Origin: JBCCCJ01 sp039029315
GTDB taxonomy: Bacteria > Bacteroidota > Bacteroidia > J057
DNA length: 61,850 nt
NCBI GenBank assembly: GCA_039029315.1
Contig: JBCCGK010000077.1
Span: 1 to 61,850 of the forward strand
Direction: 5' to 3'
In this document: positions 26,924 to 36,586 of the stretch, piece after piece
Position numbering within the stretch: position 1 is the first letter of the stretch
Layout of the letters: each line of letters starts with the position of its first letter
Program-made: the position numbers and the translations under genes
Notes under the pieces: generated by a model
Databases searched by the model: none
The model's input: only the letters and a program-made list of their open reading frames with translations
Told to the model about the DNA's origin: nothing

Positions 26924-27310
26924 ATGAACAAACGAACCCGAATTTTCCTTGAACTGATGGCCTTTGGTCTGTTTGTCAGCTTTCTACCTACTCAGCTTCA
27001 CGCACAGGCAAATAACTATGATGCAGCAGATACCTGGAAAGGAGAAGTGATTGATATGAATTGCTACCTGACCAAGGGATCGAAAGGCTTGAAACATGCG
27101 AAATGCGCCAAGTCCTGTGTCAAGGGCGGACAACCTATGGGATTATTGACCGAAGATGGAACCTTATTCTTGATTGGGAAAGACAACAAACAACCGGACG
27201 TCTTTGAATCCCTGAAAGACAAGGCAGGAGAGGAAGTGAAGGTCTCAGGAAAGCTTGCTGAACGCGACGGTATGAAAATGCTAATCGTAAGCAAGAAGGA
27301 AGAAAGCTGA
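26924..27310 (+). CDS. Small secreted Cys/His protein, unknown function
   Basis: A 128-residue protein with a signal peptide ending at HAQA (about residue 28). The mature part starts with KGEVIDMNCYL and contains a Cys47, His58, Cys61, Cys65 set in the segment KHAKCAKSCVKGGQPMG, followed by an OB-like beta-rich stretch (GTLFLIG, EVKVSGKLAERDGMKML). The C/H spacing could bind a metal or form disulfides. The segment resembles a family I have seen in Bacteroidota but cannot name with confidence. It is monocistronic. Confidence 0.7.
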   Translation: MNKRTRIFLELMAFGLFVSFLPTQLHAQANNYDAADTWKGEVIDMNCYLTKGSKGLKHAKCAKSCVKGGQPMGLLTEDGTLFLIGKDNKQPDVFESLKDKAGEEVKVSGKLAERDGMKMLIVSKKEES

Positions 27311-27717
27311 TGTACGTCTGACGAATAACCCTTGTTTTTATGAATCACAACCAGATGGCCTGAGGCACATCTCGGATTTTCTGTTGAGCAGTCCAGACGA
27401 ATCAAACAGAGAAAAGGGATACAAAAATAAGGACCTGACCAGCACTTGAACCAACTCCATACCCCCCGCTCTCTTACCCAACCCAAGATGGTTGGCACCA
27501 GATCCACCTCTTGATTTACTGAGTTTTTTCCCTCCTCAATCCTCGCCTCCCCCTACCGTGGATTTGCTATTCTGACCATCCTGGACTTAGTTGTTCCCCA
27601 ATCATGCAAGCGCAAAGGAATTCACAGCAGTGCTATTGATCCTCTGTGTGTATCAAGCTATTATTGTAAAAAGGGAATCACCATTTGAAGAGCAAACTTT
27701 AACGACCATATAAGATC
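27311..27717. other. 407-bp intergenic region upstream of the rhamnose operon
   Basis: No gene was identified. It must hold the promoter and control sites of the rhamnose operon, but I see no convincing -33/-7 pair or palindromic operator. The base composition is mixed, with C-rich stretches near 27520-27560. Confidence 0.4.
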
Positions 27718-29817
27718 ATGGATATACATACATTTGATCATGTACAATATCTTTGGGATGACAACACAGCAGCAGATCTCGAAGGGGATGAGGTTGCTTT
27801 ATTTATCTATCGATCCAATTTGTTGGGGACAGATCTACGCATTACCAATTTCGGTGGGGGAAATACCAGTTGCAAAACGATAGAAAAAGATCCCCTGAAT
27901 GGAGAAGACACAGAAGTCATGTGGGTCAAAGGATCTGGTGGAGATATCGGCACACTCACCCGAGCAGGGATCGCAGGTCTGTATACTTCCCGCCTGCGCG
28001 CCTTGAAGAAGCGTTATCGTGGCATCGAACATGAAGATGAGATGGTGGGTCTTTTTTATCACTGCATCTATGATTTGGACAGTCGGGCTCCTTCTATCGA
28101 TACCCCTCTACATGGCCTGCTTCCCTTCAAACACATAGATCACTTACATCCGGATGCTCTGATTGCAATTGCTGCGGCCGAAGATAGTCGTGCCATTACT
28201 CAGGAAATATGGGGAGATCAGATGGGATGGGTACCCTGGCAAAGGCCAGGGTTTGATCTTGGACTTCAGTTGGAAAAGTGCGTCGCTGACAATCCCGGCA
28301 TTCGTGGAATCGTCCTAGGCGGTCATGGGCTCTTCACATGGGGCGACACCTCTTATGAATGCTATCTCAACAGCCTTCAGGTAATTGAGCAGGCATCTGT
28401 ATACATAGAAGAGCGATTGGGGAAGAAAGGCCCTGTATTTGGAGGTCCACGAATTGACAGCCTGAATCAAGCAGACAGACAGGCGCAGGCAGCTCGGCTT
28501 GCACCGATTCTCCGCGGGCTTTGCTCCAGCGAAAAACGAATGATTGGACATTTCACAGACGATCAACGTGTGCTGGATTTCATCAACAGCCATGATCTGG
28601 AAAAACTGGCTCCCCTGGGAACCTCTTGTCCAGATCATTTTCTCCGAACCAAAATTCAGCCATTGGTTCTCGCTCTCTCTCCCGAAGCGGATCTGACCCA
28701 GCCAACTCAGGTAAAAAGCTTGTTGACCCCGGCATTCCAACACTACCGAAAGGAATATGCTGAATACTATGACACATGCAAACACCCTGACAGTCCTGCG
28801 ATGAGAGATCCCAATCCTGTGGTGATCCTCTATCCTGGAATAGGGATGTTTACCTTTGCCAAAAACAAACAGACTGCCAGAGTCGCCAGTGAATTCTATC
28901 TCAATGCGATCAATGTTATGCGAGGATCGGAAGCGATTTCTCGCTATACAGCTTTGTCCAGACAAGAAGCCTTCAATATCGAGTACTGGTTGCTGGAAGA
29001 AGCCAAACTTCAACGTCAGCCGCCTGAAAAACCTCTGTCGAGACGCGTGGCTATCATCAGTGGCGGAGGAGGAGGAATTGGCAAAGCCATTGCGGACAAA
29101 CTCTCCGCTGAAGGGGCCAATGTATTCCTGACAGATATATACGAAGATCGACTCAAAGAAGCTCATTCCACCTACAAACGCGATGTGGCAGGATATGCGC
29201 TTTGTGATGTCAGCAAATCGCTGGATATTCAGCGGGCCTATGCAGCGGCATGTCTGGAATTTGGAGGGGTGGACATTGTCATCCACTCAGCGGGACTGGC
29301 CATCTCCAAATCTCTGACGGATCATACAGAACAAGACTGGGATATCTTACAGAATGTCCTGGTCAAGGGACAGTTTTTGCTTGCACAACAAGGAGTCGAA
29401 GTGATGCGCTGTCAGGGGTTTGGTGGAGATATTGTGCACATCGCCTCAAAAAATGGCCTGGTCTCAGGTCCCAACAATGTTGGCTATGGAACGGCCAAAT
29501 CTGCCCAACAACATATGACACGACTTCTTGCAGCTGAGTTGGGAAAAGAAAAAATTCGGGTCAACACCATCAATCCCGATGGCGTGATTGTTGGCAGCAA
29601 AATATGGGAAGGGGACTGGGCAGAAGGACGAGCCAAGGCACATGGCATTTCTGTGGAAGAACTCCCAGCCCATTATGCCAAGCGCAACCTGATGAATGAG
29701 ATCATTCTCCCGGAAGATATTGCCAATGGTGTTTTTGCCCTGGTCGCCATTTTGGACAAAAGTACGGGCAATAGCCTCAATGTTGACGGTGGCATGTCTA
29801 CAGCATTTGTAAGATAA
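27718..29817 (+). CDS. Bifunctional L-rhamnulose-1-phosphate aldolase / L-lactaldehyde dehydrogenase
   Basis: A 699-residue fusion known from rhamnose pathways (RhaEW type). The N-terminal part (about 20-390) is a class II aldolase/adducin domain with HIDHLHPDAL (about 138-148) and GGHGLFTWG providing metal-site histidines. The C-terminal part (about 440-699) is a short-chain dehydrogenase with the nucleotide-binding SGGGGGIGKAIA and the catalytic YGTAK (about 591). It cleaves rhamnulose-1-phosphate to dihydroxyacetone phosphate and lactaldehyde and oxidises the latter. It is first in a four-gene operon with isomerase, kinase and transporter. Confidence 0.93.
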   Translation: MDIHTFDHVQYLWDDNTAADLEGDEVALFIYRSNLLGTDLRITNFGGGNTSCKTIEKDPLNGEDTEVMWVKGSGGDIGTLTRAGIAGLYTSRLRALKKRYRGIEHEDEMVGLFYHCIYDLDSRAPSIDTPLHGLLPFKHIDHLHPDALIAIAAAEDSRAITQEIWGDQMGWVPWQRPGFDLGLQLEKCVADNPGIRGIVLGGHGLFTWGDTSYECYLNSLQVIEQASVYIEERLGKKGPVFGGPRIDSLNQADRQAQAARLAPILRGLCSSEKRMIGHFTDDQRVLDFINSHDLEKLAPLGTSCPDHFLRTKIQPLVLALSPEADLTQPTQVKSLLTPAFQHYRKEYAEYYDTCKHPDSPAMRDPNPVVILYPGIGMFTFAKNKQTARVASEFYLNAINVMRGSEAISRYTALSRQEAFNIEYWLLEEAKLQRQPPEKPLSRRVAIISGGGGGIGKAIADKLSAEGANVFLTDIYEDRLKEAHSTYKRDVAGYALCDVSKSLDIQRAYAAACLEFGGVDIVIHSAGLAISKSLTDHTEQDWDILQNVLVKGQFLLAQQGVEVMRCQGFGGDIVHIASKNGLVSGPNNVGYGTAKSAQQHMTRLLAAELGKEKIRVNTINPDGVIVGSKIWEGDWAEGRAKAHGISVEELPAHYAKRNLMNEIILPEDIANGVFALVAILDKSTGNSLNVDGGMSTAFVR

Positions 29818-29870
29818 GATCTAAGAGACTGTTCGAATGTCATCCTGTTTCACCCTACCAATCCTACCTC

Positions 29871-31145
29871 ATGCAGGCAAATATCCGTGCACATAATCAT
29901 GCCCTGGAAAGCAATCATCAGGCACAATTGGGCTTTCTTCAACAGCAATTGGAGCGGCAAGGCATTGAGGCAGAATCGGTCATTGAAACATTGCGAACAT
30001 TTCAGGTAGCGATTCCCACGTGGGCGCTGGGCGCTGGAGGCACACGCTTTGGTCGATTTTCCATGGGGGGAGAGCCATCAAATCTAAGGGAAAAAATTGA
30101 GGACATTGGCTTGATCCATGCTCTTACCCAATCTGCTGGAGCGATTTCCCTACACATTCCCTGGGACATTCCCGAGGATACAGAAGCAACCAAAGCCCTG
30201 GCAAATTCTTATGATCTCGTGTTTGATGCTGTGAATTCCAACACCTTTCAGGATCAGGCAGATCAAGCGTTAAGTTATAAATTTGGCTCGCTCTGTCATA
30301 CAGATCCAAGTGTCAGGACACAAGCCATTGATCACAACAAAACTGTCATTGATATTGGAAAATCATTAGGGTCCAACAGCCTCACAGTCTGGTTGTCAGA
30401 TGGCGCTTCTTTTCCAGGACAGCTCAATTTTCAACAAAGCCTTCAACGGACTGTGGAGAGTTTGCAGGAAATTTATGCCTATATGCCCGAGGATTGGAAG
30501 ATGTACATCGAATACAAACCCTATGAACCCAACTTCTATAGCACAGTCATACAGGATTGGGGAACCTCTCATCTTCTGGCATCTGACTGTGGGGAACGGG
30601 CCTATTGTTTGGTAGATCTGGGGCATCACCTCCCCAACACGAATATCGAACAAATTGTTGCGACCTTGATGTGGCGGGGAAAGTTGGGCGGATTTCATTT
30701 CAATGACAGCAAATACGGAGATGATGATCTGACCGTCGGATCGATCAAGCCTTATCAACTTTTTCTGATTTTCAATGAGTTGGTCTATGGGATGGAAGAT
30801 CCTGCCTCCTCCAATCCTGCCTTGGCATGGATGATCGATGCCAGCCATAATGTCAAGGACCCACTTGAGGACCTGATGCAGAGTCTCGAAGCCATCCGAC
30901 TCGCCTATGCTCATGCGCTGATCGTCAATCGGGAAGCCCTGCAACAAGCTCGTGATCAGAATGATGTGAGCATTGGGCAAGAACTGTTGCAAGATGCGTA
31001 TCGGACTGATGTACGCCCCTTATTGCGCGAAGCCAGACGAAGAGATGGAGGAGCTATCCAACCGATTGCTGCCTATAGAGCATGGGAGATCCGAAAAAAA
31101 TTAATCGACAAACGGGGATCTGAAGCCGTGGCTACTGGATTGTAA
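29871..31145 (+). CDS. rhaI: L-rhamnose isomerase (RhaI type)
   Basis: A 424-residue TIM-barrel sugar isomerase of the xylose-isomerase-like superfamily. Metal-binding segments are visible: EYKPYEP (Glu near 212), VDLGHHLPN (about 248-256), GFHFNDSKYGDDDL (about 276-290) and MIDASHNVKDP. It is the non-RhaA type isomerase that accompanies the aldolase/dehydrogenase fusion. It converts L-rhamnose to L-rhamnulose. It lies 53 bp after the fusion gene. The gap contains AGAGACTGTT (29823-29832), resembling a family 1 element end, but no full element. Confidence 0.9.
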   Translation: MQANIRAHNHALESNHQAQLGFLQQQLERQGIEAESVIETLRTFQVAIPTWALGAGGTRFGRFSMGGEPSNLREKIEDIGLIHALTQSAGAISLHIPWDIPEDTEATKALANSYDLVFDAVNSNTFQDQADQALSYKFGSLCHTDPSVRTQAIDHNKTVIDIGKSLGSNSLTVWLSDGASFPGQLNFQQSLQRTVESLQEIYAYMPEDWKMYIEYKPYEPNFYSTVIQDWGTSHLLASDCGERAYCLVDLGHHLPNTNIEQIVATLMWRGKLGGFHFNDSKYGDDDLTVGSIKPYQLFLIFNELVYGMEDPASSNPALAWMIDASHNVKDPLEDLMQSLEAIRLAYAHALIVNREALQQARDQNDVSIGQELLQDAYRTDVRPLLREARRRDGGAIQPIAAYRAWEIRKKLIDKRGSEAVATGL

Positions 31146-31216
31146 GCCCGTAGCCTTGCCTCTTTCCTGATCTGTTTGCTTTTTTTCTCCCTGGTCCCGA
31201 TTTGCTATCTTCTGTT

Positions 31217-32554
31217 ATGTCTCACTGTGCTATTTTTGATATTGGAAAAACCAACAAAAAGTTTGTCATCTTCGATGCAGATCATCAAGAGGTATACCAT
31301 GAATACACCCAATTTGAAGAACGCATAGATGAAGATGGTTTTCCCTGTGATGACATCGAAGCCCTCCAACAATGGGTAGTAGGCACTCTCCAACAAGCCC
31401 TTCAAAACCCGAACTTCAAAATTCACTCCCTCAATGTCTCTGCTCATGGAGCGAGTTTTGTCCATGTAGACAAGCAGGGACAGCTGATTCCGCCGCTATT
31501 CAATTATCTCAAGCCATATCCTGAAGACCTACTCGCTCGTTTTTACCAACAATATGGAGACCCAGAGGTATTTGCTCAAGAAACTGCTTCGCCTCCCTTG
31601 GGTATGCTCAATTCAGGCTTGCAATTGTATTGGCTGAAGTATGCCAAACCGCATCTGTTTCAACAAATTCGATGGTCATTTCATTTGCCTCAGTTCGTCA
31701 GCTACCTCCTCACAGGCATTCCCTATAGCGATTACACAAGCATTGGATGCCATACAGGATTGTGGGATTTTGACAAACATGCCTATCACAGATGGGTGTA
31801 TGAGGAACAGATCGACCGACTTCTCCCCCCAATTGCTCACACCCATACCACGAACCAACAACGCATCAATGGGCAAGAGATCTCGGTAGGTATCGGCATT
31901 CATGACAGTTCTGCTGCTTTGGTTCCTTATCTTCAGCTACAGCAAGATCCCTTTTTGGTCTTGTCAACCGGCACCTGGAATATCGCGCTGAATCCATTCA
32001 ATCAGGTAGGCTTGACAGCAGAGGAACTACAGCAGGATTGTTTGCAGTTTATGCGCATAGATGGTCAGCCCGTCAAGGCTTCTCGCTTGTTTTTGGGGCA
32101 TGAATATCAGGTATGGACAAAAAGATTGGCGGAATATTTTCACCAATCGCCAACAGCACATCAATTCATCAAGCCCGATGCCTCCATTCTTCAGCAGTTG
32201 TCTGACTATCCTGCCCGAACCTTTAGATGGGACAGTATTCCATGCAGGCATGAGCTTCCTGTGGAAAGCAGGCTTGATCAATTTGCCTCTTTCAGCATCG
32301 CCTACCACAAACTCATGCAGGAATTGGTGGAGCTACAAACTCGCGCCCTTCTGCTGGTACAAGGAGACAAAGCCGTACAGCGCTTATATGTAGAAGGTGG
32401 CTTTGTGGACAATCAATTATTTCTTCATTTTCTTCATCAGGCATTCAAGGACTCTGAGATCTCTGCCACCTCAACACCATTTGGTTCGGCCATTGGTGCT
32501 GCGATTGTGGTAGACTCATCCTCTTCTGGAATAGATCATTTGACTACTACCTAA
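31217..32554 (+). CDS. Rhamnulokinase-like FGGY carbohydrate kinase
   Basis: A 445-residue kinase. Start chosen at ATG 31217 (MSHCAIFDIGKTNKK), which places the phosphate-binding DIGKTNKKFVIFD at the N-terminus; the ATG 15 bp upstream adds only five residues. The ATPase fold is supported by LSTGTWNIALNPF (about 255) and YVEGGFVDN (about 397). It is divergent from enteric RhaB but its position makes L-rhamnulose the likely substrate. It is followed after 11 bp by the transporter gene. Confidence 0.88.
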   Translation: MSHCAIFDIGKTNKKFVIFDADHQEVYHEYTQFEERIDEDGFPCDDIEALQQWVVGTLQQALQNPNFKIHSLNVSAHGASFVHVDKQGQLIPPLFNYLKPYPEDLLARFYQQYGDPEVFAQETASPPLGMLNSGLQLYWLKYAKPHLFQQIRWSFHLPQFVSYLLTGIPYSDYTSIGCHTGLWDFDKHAYHRWVYEEQIDRLLPPIAHTHTTNQQRINGQEISVGIGIHDSSAALVPYLQLQQDPFLVLSTGTWNIALNPFNQVGLTAEELQQDCLQFMRIDGQPVKASRLFLGHEYQVWTKRLAEYFHQSPTAHQFIKPDASILQQLSDYPARTFRWDSIPCRHELPVESRLDQFASFSIAYHKLMQELVELQTRALLLVQGDKAVQRLYVEGGFVDNQLFLHFLHQAFKDSEISATSTPFGSAIGAAIVVDSSSSGIDHLTTT

Positions 32555-32565
32555 TTACTCCCTCG

Positions 32566-33960
32566 ATGGAAACGATACCTCCTCCCGTCCCCCAATCAGA
32601 AGAATTCGAACGACAAGCTGTTCCTTCCTCACATCTTAAAGGCTGGAAAAGTTTTCTTGGTATGTATGCAGGCGAGCATGCCGCTGGCACCGAATTTATC
32701 ATCGGTCCTCTTTTCCTGACTACGGGTGTCAGTGCATTCGATCTGATCATAGGCTTGCTGATCGGGAACCTGCTGGCTGTCCTGAGTTGGCGATTTTTGA
32801 CCGCCGAAATTGCAGTAAAACATCGATTGACGCTCTATTATCAGTTGGAAAAAATCTGTGGAAGACAATTGGTTACTGCCTATAACCTCGCAAATGGCAT
32901 TCTATTTTGTTTTCTCGCAGGCGCGATGATCACGGTTTCTGCCACTGCTGTAGGGGTTCCCTTTGATATGGAAATGCCAAAACTGACAGACAATACGCCC
33001 AATGGGGCGACATGGGTCATCATTGTATTGATCATTGGGGCATTGATTTCTGTTGTAGCCGCTAAAGGATATGACATGGTTTCCAAAGCTGCAAACTGGA
33101 TGGCTCCTCTGATTGTCCTGGCCTTTCTTGCCTGCGGAATTGTGTCATTGGGGCAGCTGGATGTGCATAGCTTCAGCGACTTTTGGAACATCTGGGGCAA
33201 GGGGTCAGCACCTTTTCCTGGACAGATCAAGTATACTTTCTGGCATGTTGTGCTTTGGTCCTGGTTTTGCAATGCTGCCATGCACATCGGCATGTCAGAC
33301 TTGACAGTCTTTCGATATGCGAAAAGCCCTCAATCTGGCTGGATGACCGCAGCGGGCATGTACATTGGCCACTATATTGCCTGGATAGCAGCAGCACTCC
33401 TTTATGCTGTGTATCTCAAAACCGGAGAAGCACAAGCCTTTCTTGCCAACAATGAAGCCCCGCCTGTTGCACCGGGTCCTTTGGCGTATCATGCCATTGG
33501 TGTATTTGGCATTTTGGCGGTTATCCTGGCAGGATGGACCACTGCAAATCCAACCATTTATCGAGCAGGGCTGGCATTTCAGGCCATTTTTCCCAAAGCG
33601 TCTACCTTTTGGATGACCATTCTTGCTGGGAGCATTGCTACAATCGCTGGTTTGTTTCCTGCCTTTGCGATGAAACTGCTGGACTTTGTCGCTGTTTATG
33701 GCTTCATTCTGGCACCTGTGGGTGCAATCATTGTCTTTGAACATTTCTTTGCAGCAAGACTAGGCATTCCCAAAAATTATGCAGAACACGCTGGCATCTC
33801 CTTCAATCGAGTCGTTTTGCTTGCATGGGGCATCAGTTTTGGGGTGTTTTATGCACTGTCAGTCTCACAAGGAGTCTTTTTGTCCTTTCTCACGCTTCCA
33901 GCATGGTTGGGTTGTGGAATCCTGTATCTACTTCTGAGTAAAAAGACTGAGGAAACATAG
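32566..33960 (+). CDS. NCS1-type (purine-cytosine permease-like) transporter in rhamnose operon
   Basis: A 464-residue polytopic protein with about 12 predicted helices. Residues near 35-50 (GEHAAGTEFIIGPLFLTTGVS) and 325-345 (GWTTANPTIYRAGLAFQA) resemble nucleobase:cation symporter-1 proteins. As the only transporter in the operon, 11 bp from the kinase, it probably imports L-rhamnose or a related deoxysugar. That would be a departure from the nucleobase substrates of characterised NCS1 members; the substrate assignment is inference from context. Confidence 0.82.
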   Translation: METIPPPVPQSEEFERQAVPSSHLKGWKSFLGMYAGEHAAGTEFIIGPLFLTTGVSAFDLIIGLLIGNLLAVLSWRFLTAEIAVKHRLTLYYQLEKICGRQLVTAYNLANGILFCFLAGAMITVSATAVGVPFDMEMPKLTDNTPNGATWVIIVLIIGALISVVAAKGYDMVSKAANWMAPLIVLAFLACGIVSLGQLDVHSFSDFWNIWGKGSAPFPGQIKYTFWHVVLWSWFCNAAMHIGMSDLTVFRYAKSPQSGWMTAAGMYIGHYIAWIAAALLYAVYLKTGEAQAFLANNEAPPVAPGPLAYHAIGVFGILAVILAGWTTANPTIYRAGLAFQAIFPKASTFWMTILAGSIATIAGLFPAFAMKLLDFVAVYGFILAPVGAIIVFEHFFAARLGIPKNYAEHAGISFNRVVLLAWGISFGVFYALSVSQGVFLSFLTLPAWLGCGILYLLLSKKTEET

Positions 33961-33981
33961 ACAATCATAATTGCTCTTTCT

Positions 33982-34017
33982 TGATGCTGGCTTGCGCTAA
34001 ACAAAGCGTCAGCATCA
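33982..34017 (+). terminator. Hairpin at end of rhamnose operon
   Basis: TGATGCTG (33982-33989) pairs perfectly with CAGCATCA (34010-34017), extended by GCTT/AAGC across a 2-base bulge. It lies 21 bp after the permease stop. No U-tract follows, so it may be a weak terminator or a 3' stabiliser. Confidence 0.5.
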
Positions 34018-34265
34018 CCTTATGTCAGGGGCTGGCGATTGAGTGATAAATTTACTTATGTTAAGTATAGCAAAAATATCACTCTCCTAAATCCTCTGTC
34101 CTCGAAGGCACCTTATCTGAATCTTCCAGCGAATCTATGCTATCCCTCCCCGGCAGGATGAATTGGGACAGCCCAAACCTGTCAGGTGATCAACAAAAGC
34201 AATCTGGAATAAGTATTATTGATCATAGCTCTCCAATTTTGCCCAGAATCAAAAAACATGAGCAA
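34018..34265. other. Spacer upstream of the VOC gene
   Basis: AT-rich with no recognised gene. An open frame starting at 34137 continues into the VOC gene, but its first 43 residues show no family similarity. Confidence 0.4.
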
Positions 34266-34655
34266 ATGATCAAAATTTATGTAACCAGCGTTCCCGTTCA
34301 GGATCAGGATAAGGCCCTCGCCTTCTATACAGAAAAGTTGGGCTTCATCAAAAAAACCGATATTCCAGTGGGGGACCACAAATGGCTGACTGTGGTTTCT
34401 CCCAAAGAGCAGAGTGGGGTGGAATTGTTGTTGGAGCCGATGGGATTTGAACCTGCACAAGTGTTTCAAAAGGCACTGAAAGATGCGGGTATCCCCTGGA
34501 CTTCCTTTCAAGTAGATGATCTACAAGCCGAGTATGAACGACTACTAAGTCTTGGTGTAAGCTTCTCAATGGAGCCCAAAAGCATGGGGGCTGTTCTGAT
34601 GGCCGTATTGGATGATACCTGTGGCAACAACATTCAGCTCATTCAGATGTTGTAG
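34266..34655 (+). CDS. VOC-family (glyoxalase/bleomycin-resistance-like) protein
   Basis: A 129-residue single VOC module from ATG 34266: IKIYVTSVPVQDQDKALAFYTEKLGF, then WLTVVSPKEQSGVELLLEP, and FQVDDLQAEYERLLSLGV. I prefer this start because the fold's first strand begins right after it; the frame is open 129 bp further upstream without similarity. VOC proteins bind divalent metals in dimers; the substrate is unknown. Confidence 0.85.
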   Translation: MIKIYVTSVPVQDQDKALAFYTEKLGFIKKTDIPVGDHKWLTVVSPKEQSGVELLLEPMGFEPAQVFQKALKDAGIPWTSFQVDDLQAEYERLLSLGVSFSMEPKSMGAVLMAVLDDTCGNNIQLIQML

Positions 34656-34892
34656 GAGCTCAAAACATCCTTTTGACTCACTTGATAAGGCAGTGTTTGG
34701 CTGTTCGCAGCCTACACATTCTGGAATCCATCTATCCTGAAACGCCTGCTTTTCTCATTGGATTTTTGAGATTACGAGTCTTTTGGAGAGTTTTTGACCT
34801 CCATTCTATCAATCACTCTTCCTTGAGACTGAGGAGTTGGCCAGTACACAGAGGTTCCCGGAAAATTTATCATACATATAGTTGTAATAACC

Positions 34893-35549
34893 TTAAGAAA
34901 TAACAAAAGGCTGTTCCATCATCTCAGCACTTCCTGTGATCTGAGAATCTTTTTCCTCCCTCCGAATGATAAACCAGGCAATAATTAAATTGGGCAACCA
35001 ACTCAACCATGCGACGACTTGATAGGCTTCTGTAAACGAGCCAAATATCGCCATGAGGATTGGTAGCCATAATCTCAGTGTGACAGCTCCAAATGTCCCG
35101 GCATAGCTGTAGATCATATAGGCTTTATGAGCAGCAATATTTCCTTTTCGGATACTCGCATAAGCCAAATAAGTCAACACAACCCAAAGAACGGCACCGA
35201 TGGTAAATCCTAGTTTTGGGGACAATCCACCTGTGGCGAAGAAGCCAATATAAAAACCAAAGGGTCCACTGATCAGAACAGCGGCCACATAGAGTTTGCC
35301 AATGAGTCGATGGAGGTTCAGATATGTTGCTCTCAATTTCTTGCTGAACTGTAGCCAACCAATCAGCAGAGCAATCCCCCCGAAAGTAATATGGGCATAA
35401 AAGGAGATGTTGTAGCGCAAACTGCTTAAGAGCTCTGGTGATTTAGAAGAGAGCAGAGCAATAGGTTCTTCTGCCAAAAAATACTGAACAGGATAGGTGC
35501 TGAAGATGACACATAGGCCACCAAAGATGATCCAGATGATTGCTTTCAT
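34893..35549 (-). CDS. DUF2306-family membrane protein
   Basis: A 218-residue protein with about six or seven helices. It has the family pattern of HITFGGIALLIGWLQF, LHRLIGKLYVAAVLISG and AHKAYMIYSYAGTFGAVTLRLWLP, with several conserved membrane histidines that could bind haem or metal; function is unknown. It lies 142 bp downstream of, and in the same direction as, the membrane LytTR regulator at 35692-36432, which may control it. Confidence 0.82.
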   Translation of the reverse strand: MKAIIWIIFGGLCVIFSTYPVQYFLAEEPIALLSSKSPELLSSLRYNISFYAHITFGGIALLIGWLQFSKKLRATYLNLHRLIGKLYVAAVLISGPFGFYIGFFATGGLSPKLGFTIGAVLWVVLTYLAYASIRKGNIAAHKAYMIYSYAGTFGAVTLRLWLPILMAIFGSFTEAYQVVAWLSWLPNLIIAWFIIRREEKDSQITGSAEMMEQPFVIS

Positions 35550-35691
35550 GCTAATTTTTTTGTGAATAACAGAAGCAAATTAGAGGGAAGAATCGGCTTT
35601 GAAAACAGAAGAAGAAAGACAGGTATAAACTCAGCTGATTTAGGGATAAATGACAGTATTAGGTACGAGAATCCCACTTTTAGGGACAAAA

Positions 35692-36432
35692 TTACAGAGA
35701 TGGGAGACGCTTTTTGTAATTTTTTGAGACGGGAAGATCAATCTGTGTCAGGGAAATGGTGTTGGCATCCTTCCAGGATTTGAAGTGATCAGGGTTGATC
35801 AAATGAGATCGATGAATCTGGAGGAGGAAGCCAAACTCAGCCTGAAGTTTTTTTAGAGAAGTACGGATCAATTTGGTTTTGATCTGGTTGTTTTCAAGAA
35901 AGAAGATCTCTACATAATTCTGCGCATTGGAGATGCAGACAAGTTCTGTCTGTTTGATCTTCAGGATATCCAGTTTGTTCTCTCCCTTGATCGTGATGTA
36001 CTCCACTTTGGGGGGAATTAATTTCAAGGAATAACGTCTGGCAATGAAGAGAATCGGTGTGATCAACAAGAAGGTATTCACACAAATTTTAAGAAAAAAC
36101 TCTGCCAGATCATAAAACCCATTGATGATGGGACTTTTGTAATACACATAGGTAGTCAGGGTGAAGAGCAGATAAAAGAGGAAAAAAGCCGATATTTCCA
36201 GTCCTGCATTCCATGAGGAACGCTTATCATAGACGAGTTTCTGAATCCAGGCCATCGCCACATAAGACAAAAATGCCAAGACATTGAATCCTACGCTAAC
36301 AAGAATCCATTTTCTCAAATCCATCACCCCATGTTCGAAGGGTCGGGTAAAAAAGGCGAACAAAAATCCCCACACACCCAGAAGTACCCCAATGAGTGTA
36401 TGATGCTTGAGAGATGGATTCAGCTTATTCAT
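35692..36432 (-). CDS. Membrane-anchored LytTR transcriptional regulator
   Basis: A 246-residue one-component regulator: four transmembrane helices (about 13-30, 42-62, 80-98, 112-135) followed by a LytTR DNA-binding domain (about 145-246) with ELVCISNAQNYVEIFF and FLLQIHRSHLINPDHF. It lacks a receiver domain, so it senses a membrane or extracytoplasmic signal directly or via a partner. It probably controls the adjacent DUF2306 gene. Confidence 0.88.
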   Translation of the reverse strand: MNKLNPSLKHHTLIGVLLGVWGFLFAFFTRPFEHGVMDLRKWILVSVGFNVLAFLSYVAMAWIQKLVYDKRSSWNAGLEISAFFLFYLLFTLTTYVYYKSPIINGFYDLAEFFLKICVNTFLLITPILFIARRYSLKLIPPKVEYITIKGENKLDILKIKQTELVCISNAQNYVEIFFLENNQIKTKLIRTSLKKLQAEFGFLLQIHRSHLINPDHFKSWKDANTISLTQIDLPVSKNYKKRLPSL

Positions 36433-36586
36433 GGATTGAAAAATTGGCCCGATTTACTCATATAAGGATGTGCAAAAAAGCAAAAAGGTGAAAAATTATC
36501 TAAGGGATTGGGAAAAAATCAAACCAGATTTCTACTCAGGCGTATAGCGTCAAAGACACCTCAACCCTCTTCACCCTATCACACAT

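Noticed and set aside
27461..27600. Possible CRISPR or tandem repeat in the C-rich stretch before the rhamnose operon
   Set aside because: No unit recurs at regular spacing.
29822..29836. AGAGACTGTTCGAAT resembling the end of a family 1 element between the rhamnose genes
   Set aside because: Only the first 10 bases match; no central hairpin and no partner end follow, so chance cannot be excluded.
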